A stretch of DNA of 64,000 nucleotides. It comes from Cytidiella melzeri. Taxonomy: Eukaryota > Basidiomycota > Agaricomycetes > Polyporales > Irpicaceae. Positions 30,271 through 40,954 of this stretch are shown here, in pieces. The stretch covers positions 1 through 64,000 of the forward strand of contig JABYQR010000200.1 of the NCBI GenBank assembly GCA_022592445.1, in the 5' to 3' direction. The position numbers and the translations under genes are program-made. The notes below the pieces were generated by a model. It saw only the letters and a program-made list of their open reading frames with translations, ran no database searches and was not told the origin of the DNA. Position 1 is the stretch's first letter, and each line of letters opens with the position of its first letter.

Positions 30271-30537
30271 TGTAACGCTGACGAATCCGAATGTGGACTC
30301 GTTCGCGAACACGAGAACTTTCGAGTGGCAAGTGACAGGAATAAAGACTGCTTATTGCCTAGAGACGAAAGCTGCTGGTCTGAGTACTACAGGGGAGTAT
30401 ATATGCTATGTAGACGAGGACCAAGCAGGACCAAAGGAATAGTCAAATGTTTAAATATAGACGATAAGTGGTTGTCGGGATGGATGCGGAAGCCGAGGAA
30501 TCTAAGAGGAATCGGATATCCAGTCCGATGCGTCACA
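30271..30537 (-). repeat. 5' LTR of the gypsy element
   Basis: Same as 21966-22232 except for two substitutions. It ends about 260 bp upstream of the start codon of the secreted protein gene on the opposite strand. Confidence 0.95.
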
Positions 30538-30693
30538 ATTTTATTTGTGGGGCTAACACCGACTTTAGATGTGCGTGTTCTCACATCTTACAGGGGCGCC
30601 GCTGCTCATCACACGGCAAGTTTCAAAGACACAGCCTACTCAATGCCAAACAGTTTCATGTCTCTGGTAAATCGCCAGCCCTTGAAGCAAGTG

Positions 30694-30700
30694 TATAAAA
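30694..30700 (+). promoter_or_regulatory. TATA box of the secreted DPBB gene
   Basis: TATAAAA lies 105 bp upstream of the ATG at 30799. The gypsy insertion is 150 bp further upstream, so the core promoter is intact but distal elements were displaced by 8.6 kb. Confidence 0.6.
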
Positions 30701-30798
30701 GGCCCAGCGTTGCATGAGCTGGTGCTCCATTATTATCTCCCTCTCACTTTCTTCACGGTTGCATCGTTCTGGTTTCGTTTGGACATTCCCTTCTCGCT

Positions 30799-31440
30799 AT
30801 GTATTTCTTCACCTCTTTCCTTTTTGTTCTGCTGGTTCTCCCTGGTCTTTCAAACGCAATCCCAGTTATTCTCGGGCATCACGGTAAAGGTTGGTGTACT
30901 TTATGATAATCGGTGTTAAGGCAGTGACTGACCTCCAGCTTTGAACTTCTTTCAGCGAAGGTCTATACGCCTAGCCCGCCGGGACAGGGTCGTTGCGCTG
31001 AAGTTAACAATGCCACTGACTACGTGGTCGCTGTGTCGGGCTTTTGGTTGATGCCTGGCAAGTGAGTAGCTCTGGAATGATATGTGAATAAGGATCTTCT
31101 ATTGACCCTGCGTATTGTCATCTTGCAGCCCAGGAGGGTTCGTTGCCCATCATAGCCGTGTAGCAGCTTACTCACATCTCTTTTCATCAGGAACCCGCTT
31201 TGTGGTGACAAGGTGGACATCACTCGTGAGCGGATCGAGTATCATAACTGTTTTTAGCGTGCTAACAAAGCTACAGATAGGATAACATTCCAGACAGTCA
31301 CAGCCAAGCTCTTCGATGCATGCATGGAATGTGCGGGGGGCGATATCAGGCTGTCTCAGGCAGCCTTTGACGAGATCGGTGACTGGTCTCATGGTGGTGT
31401 TATAAACGTCGCCTGGCAAGGCATTGATAGGCTGATTTAA
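30799..31440 (+). CDS. Small secreted double-psi beta-barrel (RlpA/expansin-like) protein, 132 aa
   Basis: Five exons splice in frame: 30799-30883, 30956-31061, 31129-31137 (a 9-nt microexon), 31191-31225 and 31277-31440. All introns have GT-AG ends. Residues 1-20 form a signal peptide (MYFFTSFLFVLLVLPGLSNA). The mature protein has the pattern of fungal secreted barwin/expansin-like folds: RCAEV, DYVVAVSGFW, NPLCGDKVDIT, VTAKLFDACMECAGGDIRLS and a final INVAWQGI. Four cysteines could form two disulfides. The usual length of such proteins is 110-150 aa. They act outside the cell, and described roles include plant-interaction, wall-related and protease-inhibitor functions. It appears intact and is the clearest host-type gene here. 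A TE-domesticated origin is not suggested. Confidence 0.85.
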
Positions 31441-31765
31441 TCATGGTTTCTTGGAAGTCTCCTGGCGAGGTCAAAGTGGTTGTAATGGTTTGGGAACGAG
31501 ATTAGCAAGGTCCGGGATTACGATGAACGTATGTTGATTCGAGTCAGAGATTATTTAACGGTATTTATTCCACCTTGCATTTTCCAAAATCCTGGCATAC
31601 ATCTTCCAGAGACTCACATCACAATTCCGAGGACGCGTTTGCATTGATAGTGATAGTGAAGTTACTCTACACCGTAGTGTTTGTTAATGCATTCATCCCG
31701 CGAGCTACGAAGGACGCAACTGACACCATTTGCGTTCGCATCTAAGAACAGTTGCAGCCCCCTGA
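31441..31765. other. Downstream region of the DPBB gene
   Basis: No gene seen. The first part should be 3' untranslated sequence. Confidence 0.4.
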
Positions 31766-32040
31766 GCTTCCTGACGCGTCACAAAATAGCTGTCCAAATA
31801 TCTTGACCCTGTAACAGAGGAGAGAGAGAGTTTCAGCCCTTGCTCCTGACGCGTCACAAAATAGCTGTCCAAATATTTTGACCCTGTAACAGAGGAGAGA
31901 GAGAGTTTCAGCCCTTGCTCCTGACGCATCACAAAATAGCTGTGCAAATATCTTGACCTTGTAACAGAGGACAGAGAGAGTTTCAGCCCTTGCTCCTGAC
32001 GCGTCACAAAATAGCTGTGCAAAGATCTTGTCCCTGTTGT
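31766..32040. repeat. Minisatellite, 75-bp unit, four copies
   Basis: Units are centred on CTGACGCGTCACAAAATAGC. The word TGCTCCTGAC begins at 31841, 31916 and 31991, exactly 75 bp apart, with a first unit at about 31766. Each holds GAGAGAGAGAG. As 75 is divisible by three, the minus strand has an open repeat of 25 residues per unit, but nothing else supports coding. Confidence 0.9.
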
Positions 32041-32555
32041 CAAAGCGAGATTGTATCGCTGATTATCGGACATCAGATCTATGGACAATGTAGATTAGAT
32101 ATGTAGATAGATAAGATCAGATAGTACATAGCATGTGATTCCACCATCCTTATGGTCACACACGATGCGATACTTGCACCATATGGCATCATGTTCCAGT
32201 AGTTTCCATGACTGAATAGCAGAAGTACCACGAGGCTTCTGCATGACTCATATTTCATATACCAAATGTATTGAGCTTACTAAAGGCTCAGTCAGCACCA
32301 TTCAGTTATGTAGGATGCTCAGTCATCGCTTACATTCTCTATTCAGTAGTATTAGCAAGCAGGACTGTGCATTACCAATCATTACTCATAGGATTACCAA
32401 TCCTTACCAATCCTTACTCATATGACATTACTGTAGCATTAGTAATCTAGTTACAGACATGTATATATACCGCTCCTAGAGAGCAGAGAAATAACAAGAC
32501 ACTTACTCCCAGAGTTAGTTGACTCTCCTAGTCATCCCCTACACTCGTAACTTTC
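32041..32555. other. Spacer between the two minisatellite blocks
   Basis: AT-rich, no supported gene. It contains TACCAATCCTTAC-like and ATTACTCATA-like short repetition near 32370-32430. Confidence 0.35.
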
Positions 32556-32748
32556 AAACACCTGTGACAGAGGAGAGAGAGAGTTTCAGCCCTTGCTCCT
32601 GACGCGTCACAAAATAGCTGTGCAAAGATCTTGTCCCTGTAACAAAGGAGAGAGAGAGTTTCAAATGCCCTTGCTCCTGACGTGTCACAAAATAGCTGTG
32701 CAAATATCCTGACCCTGTAACAGAGGAGAGAGAGAGTTTCAAATGCCT
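32556..32748. repeat. Second block of the 75-78 bp minisatellite
   Basis: Two full units and a partial one of the sequence family seen at 31766-32040, separated from it by about 515 bp. Two units carry an extra AAATG after GTTTC, giving the longer period. Confidence 0.85.
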
Positions 32749-32766
32749 AAAAGGTTGCCAGGTAAT

Positions 32767-33450
32767 GGTTGCATCAGCAGCAAGCACTGCATCAAATTTT
32801 GCCAAAAAGTTTCACAACCATTAGTTGCGCTCCACGGAGGGGTTACAATCAGAACATAGCCTGTGGCAGTTCTGATGGGGCTGAGGCAGTTCAGATATGA
32901 ACAGGACATGGTTGCATCAGCATAAAGCACTGCCGTTGATTCGTCCACACAGTTTCACAATCACCAATTGCTCTATAAGCAGGAGTCACAATAAGAATAC
33001 AGCCTCTGGCAGCTCCAATGGGGGTGAGGCAGTGCAGACATCAGCTGAACAAGGATTCATCAGTACCCAGCGCTGCATTACATTGGTCCACAAAGTTTCA
33101 CAGAAGCAGGAGTTACAACTGTGGCAGTTCTAATGGGGGTGAGGCAGTTCAGACATCAACAGGACATGGTTGCATCAGCAGCAAGCACTGCATCGGATTG
33201 TTCCACAAAGTTTCACAACCACCAGTTGCTCCATAAGCAGGAGTTACAATCAGAACACAGCCTGTGGCAGTTCTAGTGGGGCTGATACAGTTGAGACACG
33301 TGGTTGCATCAGCATAGAGCACTGCCTTTGATCCTCCCACACAGTTTCACAACCACTAGTTGCCCTATAAGCAGGAATTGCACTCAGAACCCAGCCTAAT
33401 GGCAGCTTCATCAGGGGTGATGCAGTGTAGACATTAACAGGACACATGTA
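32767..33450. repeat. Tandem repeat, about 143-bp unit, five degenerate copies
   Basis: Units start with GGTTGCATCAGCA or GGATTCATCAG at 32767, 32910, 33053, 33168 and 33302. Shared words include GTTTCACAACCA, AAGCAGGAGTTACA and GAGGCAGTTCAGACAT. The third unit has an internal deletion (115 bp). It follows directly on the 75-bp array. Confidence 0.85.
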
Positions 33451-33911
33451 AAAGGTTCTAGCAATTACAGATCATGAACAGATGATGCAAATTTGTGGTC
33501 AGGGAGACAGGATGTGAAGCATCACAGATCCAGTGCCAAGCAGACATGAATCTTGATCAAATCCCGGATGCGTGACAGGTAAGCTTCAGCACAGCCTGAC
33601 TTATATCTGGAGCTGGCCTTAGGCCCTTTCAATTTCTAGATTAATATTTTTTGCACCTGCACTGCGCATAGACCAAAAGTTATATAAGACCTCTTGGAAG
33701 CATCCTGGCATGTCAGCACACTTTTATGCTTCCGGTTTTCCTCACTAGCGTTAGCAGGGCCGGCAAGCGGCAAGTACGATTCCTGAAGACTTGATAAATT
33801 TCTCACGATATCATATATATCAATAAATCAGAATTCAATATCACGCAGGTTTTACATGTCTCACAATATCATAGATATCAATAAATTAGATGTCATTATT
33901 GCGCAGGTATC
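33451..33911. other. Non-coding region with a 55-60 bp direct repeat
   Basis: Two imperfect copies of TCTCACAATATCATAGATATC plus following sequence lie at about 33801-33852 and 33858-33908, each ending near GCGCAGG. It is just 3' of the protease ORF. Confidence 0.5.
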
Positions 33912-35087
33912 TTAAGCATTACAACATGTATAAATTGCTACAGTACTGGTCCGACCGTGTTTTGCTGTTGCCAACATGTTGCAGTTTACACCATTCCTGT
34001 TTCCATCATATTCAGTATGTCTACCTGTGCTTATGCCATGGTGGAACCACAGATCTCCGTTGTCACTGACTATACGAGATGTATAGTGATTATTTCCATA
34101 GTAAATGATGCCACACAGTTTGTAATTGTATCCACTAACGTTAATAACATGTTGGAACCTGACAACCGGATCTTCCTCTATACACATGGCAATGAAGGGT
34201 GGTGCATGATCAAATTTGTATATATTCTCCATTACGTTGTGACAGTCACTGCATTTCTTTCTTGACTTTGTTTTCAATAGAGCTGTCATCCATGCAGACA
34301 TAGTTTGAGCATTACACGTTCCTGCTCGTTTTGCTTTATTTCTCCATGCAGACTTTGTACATCGCCACATTAGAGAGTTGGAAAATAAGCTAGAAGATTT
34401 TTTGTTTCGACATACAACGCAGTACACAGTTTTGACAATATGGCTAACATCAGCTTTTAGTAGAAATTCACATAATTCTCTAACATCATTGCCTGTTGTA
34501 CTGATTGAGAACACACTTGGATCTTTACAATGAAATGCAAGCTGTGTACAGTCTCGAGTTTTATCCATATCATCTGAGTCAAGATCTACACCTTGAAACA
34601 TGTCACAAAATATTTTCAAATATTCATTTGTTGTTGATGTCAATTTACACCATTCTTCTGGTGTATACCTCATAATGCTCAATATAATAGTGAACAGACT
34701 ATCAAATGCACAGCTATATGTTTGACCATTCCATACAAAACCCATAGGGCCATTGAGTACAGGTATACGGTCATTGATACTTGTTTTCTGCTGTTTACAT
34801 GGCCGGGTGGAACTTTCCTGATGTTCAGTTACTTCCTGTCTACGCTTGTTATGAATACAAACACCTTGTAGCCTACTCAGTTGATTGATCTGTACAGTAC
34901 CCTGAGCAGGAACATATCGTTTGGCATCAGTATTGACTCCCAACGGTTTTTTCTTGCTGGATTCAGGTTTAGATGTAGATTGTTTTGTCAGTCTTTTCTT
35001 TTTGTCAAGTAGTTGCCATTCTGCTACTTGGAATGGATCACCAATATCATACGTGTTGATTGAATCCCATTGTAACGGACTAGGCAT
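33912..35087 (-). CDS. USP-like cysteine protease (deubiquitinase fold), about 391 aa
   Basis: I take ATG 35087 as the start because the frame upstream of it enters LTR B at 35100. The Cys box is WNGQTYSCAFDSLF. The fingers region has two CxxC pairs (CVVC and CSDC), as in ubiquitin-specific proteases. The His box is GIIYYGNNHYTSRI followed by SDNGDLWFHHG. The order Cys, zinc-binding pairs, His, Asp agrees with family C19. The N-terminal 130 residues are basic and Ser/Lys-rich. Similar C19-like ORFs occur in TE-rich basidiomycete DNA, so this may be a transposon passenger rather than a housekeeping deubiquitinase. It lies 12 bp downstream of the 3' LTR of copia B, on the same strand. The frame is complete. 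Confidence 0.65.
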   Translation of the reverse strand: MPSPLQWDSINTYDIGDPFQVAEWQLLDKKKRLTKQSTSKPESSKKKPLGVNTDAKRYVPAQGTVQINQLSRLQGVCIHNKRRQEVTEHQESSTRPCKQQKTSINDRIPVLNGPMGFVWNGQTYSCAFDSLFTIILSIMRYTPEEWCKLTSTTNEYLKIFCDMFQGVDLDSDDMDKTRDCTQLAFHCKDPSVFSISTTGNDVRELCEFLLKADVSHIVKTVYCVVCRNKKSSSLFSNSLMWRCTKSAWRNKAKRAGTCNAQTMSAWMTALLKTKSRKKCSDCHNVMENIYKFDHAPPFIAMCIEEDPVVRFQHVINVSGYNYKLCGIIYYGNNHYTSRIVSDNGDLWFHHGISTGRHTEYDGNRNGVNCNMLATAKHGRTSTVAIYTCCNA

Positions 35088-35612
35088 TGTTCTAGGAACT
35101 AACAAAGTGGAATATGTGTGCGAGGGGTAGAGGCTGTTAAGCTTCAAAGATGAGTCTTATTATTCTTGCTGCTTCAGCAGCTCTGCTTATATACATGTCT
35201 GTATCTACTTATGTAAGCGACTACTATACATGTCTACTTCAGCTATTCTACTGTATTACTAAGTGCATGACTCATGCATGACTCATGCTATGAGTGCATG
35301 ACTCATTGTATGACTAGGCTCAGCACTTGTACCAGAGGCGTACATAATGAGTAAATGACTCATGCTAGTACTTGTCCTCAGATGTATGCTTTAGGCATCC
35401 TCTGGAGTCATACGTGCTTTCCATGTCATTTTCTATGCTACTAGAACACAGGCGTACATATATGTATAGTATTACTACAACCCATATCTGTACGTCTCAG
35501 CTAATGTGATGGTTACTACTAGAGTTTCCATATATGGCTGCATAATTCCCATACTAAGACTGTGGGAACTCTGCTACCTAAAGCGTCCTTGTAATAAGGC
35601 GTGGGAAACTAC

Positions 35613-35781
35613 TGTTAGAAGGCTATGCAAGTAGAGGAAAGTGTTGAGAGAGCAAGACTGAGAGAGATCACACAATGAGAGTTGGGGATCAAAGTGCGTA
35701 TCGTTGCATTGATCAGAGTAAGATATATATACGGTAACTACGGCGCTCGTACGTTGAGCGTCTAATTAATATAGTCGAACA
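35613..35781 (-). repeat. 3' LTR of copia A2
   Basis: 169 bp, three substitutions from 40726-40894. It differs clearly from the A1 LTR, including within the central AT-rich part, although both ends are conserved. Confidence 0.95.
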
Positions 35782-35788
35782 CTCCCCT

Positions 35789-36928
35789 TCAAGCACAAAT
35801 ATGAAGTAGTTCATTGAAGTGCTTGAGTTTTTCGAGAGGTAGTGCTTTAGCAAGTGTATCAGCACGTTGATCGTTAGAAGATATGTGATGAATAGTTATA
35901 TACTTCTTGAGCACACGATCGCTGATGAAATTCTTACGAATCTCGAAGTGTTTAGTTCGTTGCAAATGTTGCTTGTCAGGTGAGCTAACAATGGCAATAG
36001 TTGATGGACTGTCAGTATACATTTTGACAGGATCCATAGTAAAGTTTAGTAGTTCGTCAATGAGTGCTTTTAGATGTATAGCCTCAGTTGACGCATGTGC
36101 TAAGGCATATAATTCGGCTTCGGTGACCAATAGTGTTACGAGTGAACCACGCTTACTTGACCAAGAGATAAGCGAGTCATTGTATGTGAAGGTGTAGCCC
36201 ATTATTGGTTTATTGCCGTATGTAGTCATATTGTCAGAATCAGCGTATCCGACAAGTGAAGTATTAGTAGTAGTTGCTTGGTTTCCTAGGACAAGCCAGT
36301 AATCGCATGTTCCCTTCAAGTATAGGTAACACTGTTTAGCTGCAGCAAAGTGTTCCTTAGAAGGGTCAGCTAAGTATCGTGCAAGTTGACCAGTGCAGTA
36401 TGCAACATCTGGTCGAGTACAGTCAGCGACGTATCGTAAACCACCGACTAAAGACATGTAATGTTTAATAGCGTCAGCGTCCTGACGAGGTTCTTTCGAG
36501 TCACGGGGGGCTAAGTTGTGCTCGTGTATCATAGGCGTACGGCGTGTATGATCGTGGTCAAAGTTGTTTCGTTTGAGTATAGTTTGGATGTAATCGCGTT
36601 GACGAAGCTTGATAACACCAGAGGCTTTGTTGTAATCGATCTCCATGCCAAGCATCCAGTGGATAGTACCACCGTTTGTTACTTCGACATGTTGTCTAAG
36701 TGCTATCTCGAATTGTTCAGCGACGACAGAAGTGATAGTACAGAGAGTAATATCGTCGACATGAACAGCGAGTATAAGTATTAGTTTGTCTCCCCTATAA
36801 AGGTAGAAGACAGCGTTATCATAGTCTGAACGCTTGAGTCCAAGTTGAAAAAGTATATCGCATAGTACCTTGTACCAGCAACGTCCGGCTTGTTTAAGGC
36901 CATAGATAGTTTTGCGTAGTTTAAGTAC
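35789..36928 (-). pseudogene. Copia A2 reverse transcriptase C-terminus and RNase H
   Basis: Continues in frame after TGA 36929-36931. Contains AVHVDDITL, LGMEIDYNK, LVGYADSD and an uninterrupted RNase H region through HASTEAIHLKAL, which provides the empty site for the solo LTR in A1. Almost identical to the A1 counterpart. Confidence 0.9.
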
Positions 36929-39595
36929 TCAGCCCTTAGGCAAGTTGGGCAGTAAGTCGCCTGGCGGCGGACGAAGATAAAGATCTTCATCATCGTTAAT
37001 TTTACCGTATAAGTAAGCGGACTTAACATCGAGTTGGTTAATCTCGAAGTGTAGTGAAGCCGCAAGTGTAAGTATGAGTCGCATAGAACTCATGCGCGCG
37101 ACTGGAGCGAACAAGTTGTTTGCATAGTAATCAATACCATCGCGCTGAGAGTATCCTTGCGCAACAAGTCTTGACTTGAGTTTAGTAACTTTGCCATGTT
37201 CGTACTTGGTCTTGTAGACGAAGCAAGAGCCAGTAATGTTGGCATTTGGTGGCGGGATACAGTATTCCCAAGTGCCGAGTTGTTGTAGTGTATCAACCTC
37301 AAGTTTCATAGACTTAAACCAATCGTCTTTGAGAGGGTGATCAAGTACATCTTTGAAAGTGACAGGGTCACCGACGTCCTCAGCATAGTAAGCGTTAAAC
37401 TCAGTTAAGTAGAAAGCAATGTTAGTGTCTACTTCGTCGTAGTTTAGACCACGAGCTTTACGCGATAGTTGAGGAGTTCTGTTGGAACGCCTTGGACCAG
37501 TAGGGTCAGGCTCGTTGATTTCCATTGGTTCTATATGAGGGTTGTCCTCAAGTTCAAGTTGTTTTTCAGTAGTAAGTTTTTCGACATTTGGTTCTTTCTC
37601 CCCTTCAATTTGTATCGTAGAGTCAACAAATTGCAAGTTACGTTCAACTCCGACACGTTGTCCGAAGTAAACATAGTGACCTTTAGAGTGTTCAGCGAAG
37701 CCTATCCAGACTCCCCTTTTACCCTTAGATGCTAGTTTATTTGTGCAATATTTGTTGTATACGATGCACGGCTGACCGAAGACTTGAAGTCCATCAAAGT
37801 TAGCATCTGTGCCATATTGCTTAAAGTAAGGAGTTTTGTAGTTAAGTATAGTACGAGGAGAACGATTGTACACATACATCGCGTATAATGCAGCGTACCA
37901 CCATAGTCGGTTTGGTAAAGATGCAGTATGCAGGTTTACTCGAATCAAGTTCATAATAGTTTGATGTACACGCTCAGCAACACCGTTTTGCTGAGGAGTA
38001 TCATGTACAGTAAGACATAGTATAGTTCCTTGAGTTTTCAAGTAAGCAGTCATAGCTTTACTGGTAAAGCCACCGTCGTTATCGGCTTGAAGTATCTTGA
38101 CACGAATACCATATTGCGTCAAAAGTTCAGTAGAGAAAATGACCCATTGAGTATAGGCATCATCTTTAGTAACTAGTGGTGCAAGTACTAACCATCTAGT
38201 AGCATTGTCGACGATAGTCAACCAGTATTTATGTTTACCAGTAATCAACGCTGTGGGTAGAGGCCCAAATATGTCGATATGAAAGTGATCTCTGAAAGCT
38301 TCAGCTAACGATGAAGAACGAAGTTTAGATACGGTATTGCGATGGATATTGTTAAGTAAACAATCCTCGCACGGAGTTTCAGTATGGTCAGTTATATGAT
38401 CAGTAATAATTGACAAAGTTTGAAGTAATTTCTTGATCATGAAGTAACTGAGATGACCGAGTTTTTTATGTAGTTCAAGTAGAGTAATGCCAGTTCTATG
38501 CACGCTTGCTAAAGAAGTCACTCGAGTTGATGATAGCGTGTATAAATCATTTGATTTTCTAACAACAGCCACACAAGTCGAGTTTGAGTCGTATATAGTA
38601 CAAAGTCCATGATAGAATGTAAACCGATAATCAGAGTCCAATTTTCCAACACTGATTAAAGTAAAAGGTAGGGTTGAGTTGAAGTAGACGTTCTTTAGCA
38701 AGAGTTCAGTAAGCTTACCACTTTCCTGTTCCACCTCGAGTACCATGTCACCAGCGAGTTTCAGAGCGAGTTGTTCTGAGTTGGCAACAGTAAGTAATAT
38801 AGTTGGTACAGAGTGAACGTTGAAAAGTAAATCACGATATGGTGTACAATGTATAGTAGCACCGGTATCAAGAATATGAACGGACTCGTCCGTTGACGTA
38901 GTCGCGTATAGTGGTAGTAGAGTGGAAGAGGAAGTAGTTGAAGTACTTACGTGCATGACCACGTCCGACTCAGAGAGAGCTGAGACCCATACGCTCTGGT
39001 TGAGAAGAGCACCTTTGGCACCACCCGTCGCGTAGTCGACGGTGGCTTGCGAGTACTTGTTAAAAAACGTGTACTCGGTCTCTTCGTCCAACGCATAAGG
39101 GTCAACAACCTTAGTGGTAGCGGCCAAAGGCACACGAGTAGTAGTGGTCGACGGACCAGCGACGGCCGCAGTGGCAACGGCGGGGACGGCGACAGCGGCT
39201 TTGGCAGTCTTCTCCTTGGCTGCGGCGGCGATTGTCTTCCTAGTGAAGCCCTTCTTCTTCATCGCCTCTTTGGACCTCTCCGTCCAGGGCTGTGGGCAGG
39301 TGGGCGTCGTGTGGCCAGTCTCGTTGCAGTTGTAACACTTTATCTTCGAAGTGTCACGAACGGACTTCTCCTTGGAGTAAGGAGCGGCAGCGGCGCGAGC
39401 AGTGTGAGTGGATTTATCCAACTTGTCCTTGCCTTTGGACGAAGAAGGAAGATGCGTGGTGGGTCTGTCACGCGGAGCAAAAGTCGAGGATCCTTTGGAC
39501 TTGGAGTGGTCCACCGGATGAGTGAGACGCCAGTTGTTAAACTCGCGCTTGAGCTCGACCATGAGAGAGATCGGCTGGTAGTCGTATTTCTCCCC
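36929..39595 (-). pseudogene. Copia A2 gag C-terminus, protease, integrase and N-terminal reverse transcriptase
   Basis: Frame between the two TGA codons. Knuckle CYNCNETGHTTPTC, protease ILDTGATIHC, integrase DIFGPLP/QADNDGGF/NGVAERVHQ, reverse transcriptase LDVKSAYLYG. The stop at 36929-36931 is at the same codon as in A1. From about 38765 towards the 3' end the sequence is almost identical to A1; upstream of it the two diverge. Confidence 0.9.
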
Positions 39596-40657
39596 TCAAG
39601 GAGTAGTAGCACATACACCGGCCTCATAGTTGGCGCGGACAAAGGCGTAGTGAGGAGGCGTAATGCCAACAATGGCGGCGTAGTAGACCCAGGAGGGAAG
39701 AACCATACCCTTCGCAGCAAGACGAGAGACAATGTTTTGAGCATCATCGAGTAGTTTGTCCATCTCGTAAACTGGACGGCGAAGGTGGAAGAGGGAGTAG
39801 ACCTCGTTCGCATCCAAGACAGTCGTCTTCGGATCAAAACGCTCAGAGAGCTTCTCCATCAACTTGTGAGGATAAACCTCATTCAAGTAGTTAGCCATGA
39901 CATTGTCGGCGATGTGCCCTGCCATGACATTGAAGCAGGCCCTTTGGACCTCTTGTGGAATGGTAAGACCACCCCGGAACGAGTAGAACTCGACAATGGT
40001 CATCATTGCCAATTCGACGCGGAATTTCCACATCAGCCAACTGTCAGGGCCAGTAAGTTTGCCAACATCAGCGAAGGCCTTATGCACATCGCTGAGTGAC
40101 ATAGAGTAATCCTCATTCTGACGAGGAGGGACAGATAGAAGGGACGACACAGCGCGTGCTGAGTCTGTAGGTCCAGATGGCGAGGGAGATGGTGGACGAC
40201 AAGATTTGGGCAGTTTGCCTTTGCCTTTGGACCGACTCTCCTCATTGTCCATGCTAGAGTCCTCATCATCCACCGACGCCTTGGCAGTGTGCCTTCGACG
40301 TTCGTAGTCACCACGTAGTACCACAAAAGGGGATCGATGGCGATCAGCAGGAGGTGCTGATACTCGCCGGGAGATCGATTCTGGGTTGTTGTGAGGCTCG
40401 GTGTTGCCATGAATTACACCAGATGGTCCAGGAGTTGGTGCAGCAGACTCGACAGGAGAGTTGGGACGGGAAGCACTGGGTGCCATCGAAGCAGTTGGTT
40501 GGGTAGTAGGAGGAGGAGTTGGAGTTGGAGTGAATTGAGGAGTTCTCCTGTGAGTACGAGTAGGCCTGCAGGTAGTAGTACCTCGGTAGAAGTCGGTTTG
40601 GTGTTGCTCTCGGTTAGAACGACGAAGTTGGGCTTGATCAGAGTGATCAGAGCTCAT
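39596..40657 (-). pseudogene. Copia A2 gag, N-terminal part, ending in TGA
   Basis: 353 codons. The N-terminal arm is Pro/Thr/Ser-rich and is followed by a copia gag core (DSWLMWKFRVE, then KLSERFDP). The stop TGA (39596-39598) lies where A1 has GCA, and the frame continues beyond it. As a result the zinc knuckle and all of pol are separated from gag unless the stop is read through. Confidence 0.9.
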
Positions 40658-40725
40658 ACAGTTGTTGAGAGTAAGAGCAGAAGGTAATATGAGTGAGATA
40701 GAGTACTCAGTCGGGGCTCATAACC

Positions 40726-40894
40726 TGTTAGAAGGCTATGCAAGTAGAGGAAAGTGTTGAGAGAGCAAGACTGAGAGAGATCACACAATGAGAGTTGGGG
40801 ATCAAAGTGCGTATTGTTGCATTGATCAGAGTAAGTTATATATACGGTAACTACGGCGCTCGTATGTTGAGCGTCTAATTAATATAGTCGAACA
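40726..40894 (-). repeat. 5' LTR of copia A2
   Basis: 169 bp, next to the primer binding site at 40711-40725 and the ACTAC duplication at 40895-40899. Confidence 0.95.
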
Positions 40895-40954
40895 ACTACA
40901 TATCATATCATATTATATTATATATAGTTTTAACACTCCCACTTAATCGTTACA

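Larger units (their letters stand above)
21966..30537 (-). mobile_element. Complete Ty3/gypsy retrotransposon (8.6 kb, TSD ATTTT)
   Basis: Two 267 bp LTRs (21966-22232 and 30271-30537) differ at two visible bases. ATTTT flanks both sides (21961-21965 and 30538-30542). The internal region holds one long frame (30176-22338). The near-identical LTRs and open frame indicate a recent, possibly active insertion. The sequence after the 5' LTR (TATTTTGACACGCACCCGAC on the minus strand) does not start with the usual TGG primer binding site. Confidence 0.97.
35613..40894 (-). mobile_element. Copia element A2, complete, inserted in LTR B (TSD ACTAC)
   Basis: LTRs of 169 bp at 35613-35781 and 40726-40894 differ at three visible bases. 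ACTAC lies at 35608-35612 and 40895-40899. The primer binding site (minus GGTTATGAGCCCCGA) is at 40711-40725 and AAGGGGAG precedes the 3' LTR. Gag-pol is one frame containing two TGA codons. Confidence 0.95.
35100..40935 (-). repeat. 3' LTR of copia B copy 2, split by copia A2
   Basis: The LTR parts are 35100-35612 and 40900-40935, with ACTAC duplicated on either side of A2. It has four TGACTCA sites (35268, 35279, 35299 and 35356) against five in copy 1. Confidence 0.85.

Noticed and set aside
31705..32088. Open frame of 25-residue repeats over the 75-bp minisatellite
   Set aside because: A 75-bp period leaves any open frame open; there are no splice, start or domain signals to support a protein.
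31766..33450. CRISPR-like array
   Set aside because: Units are contiguous tandem copies without unique spacers, in a eukaryotic context.
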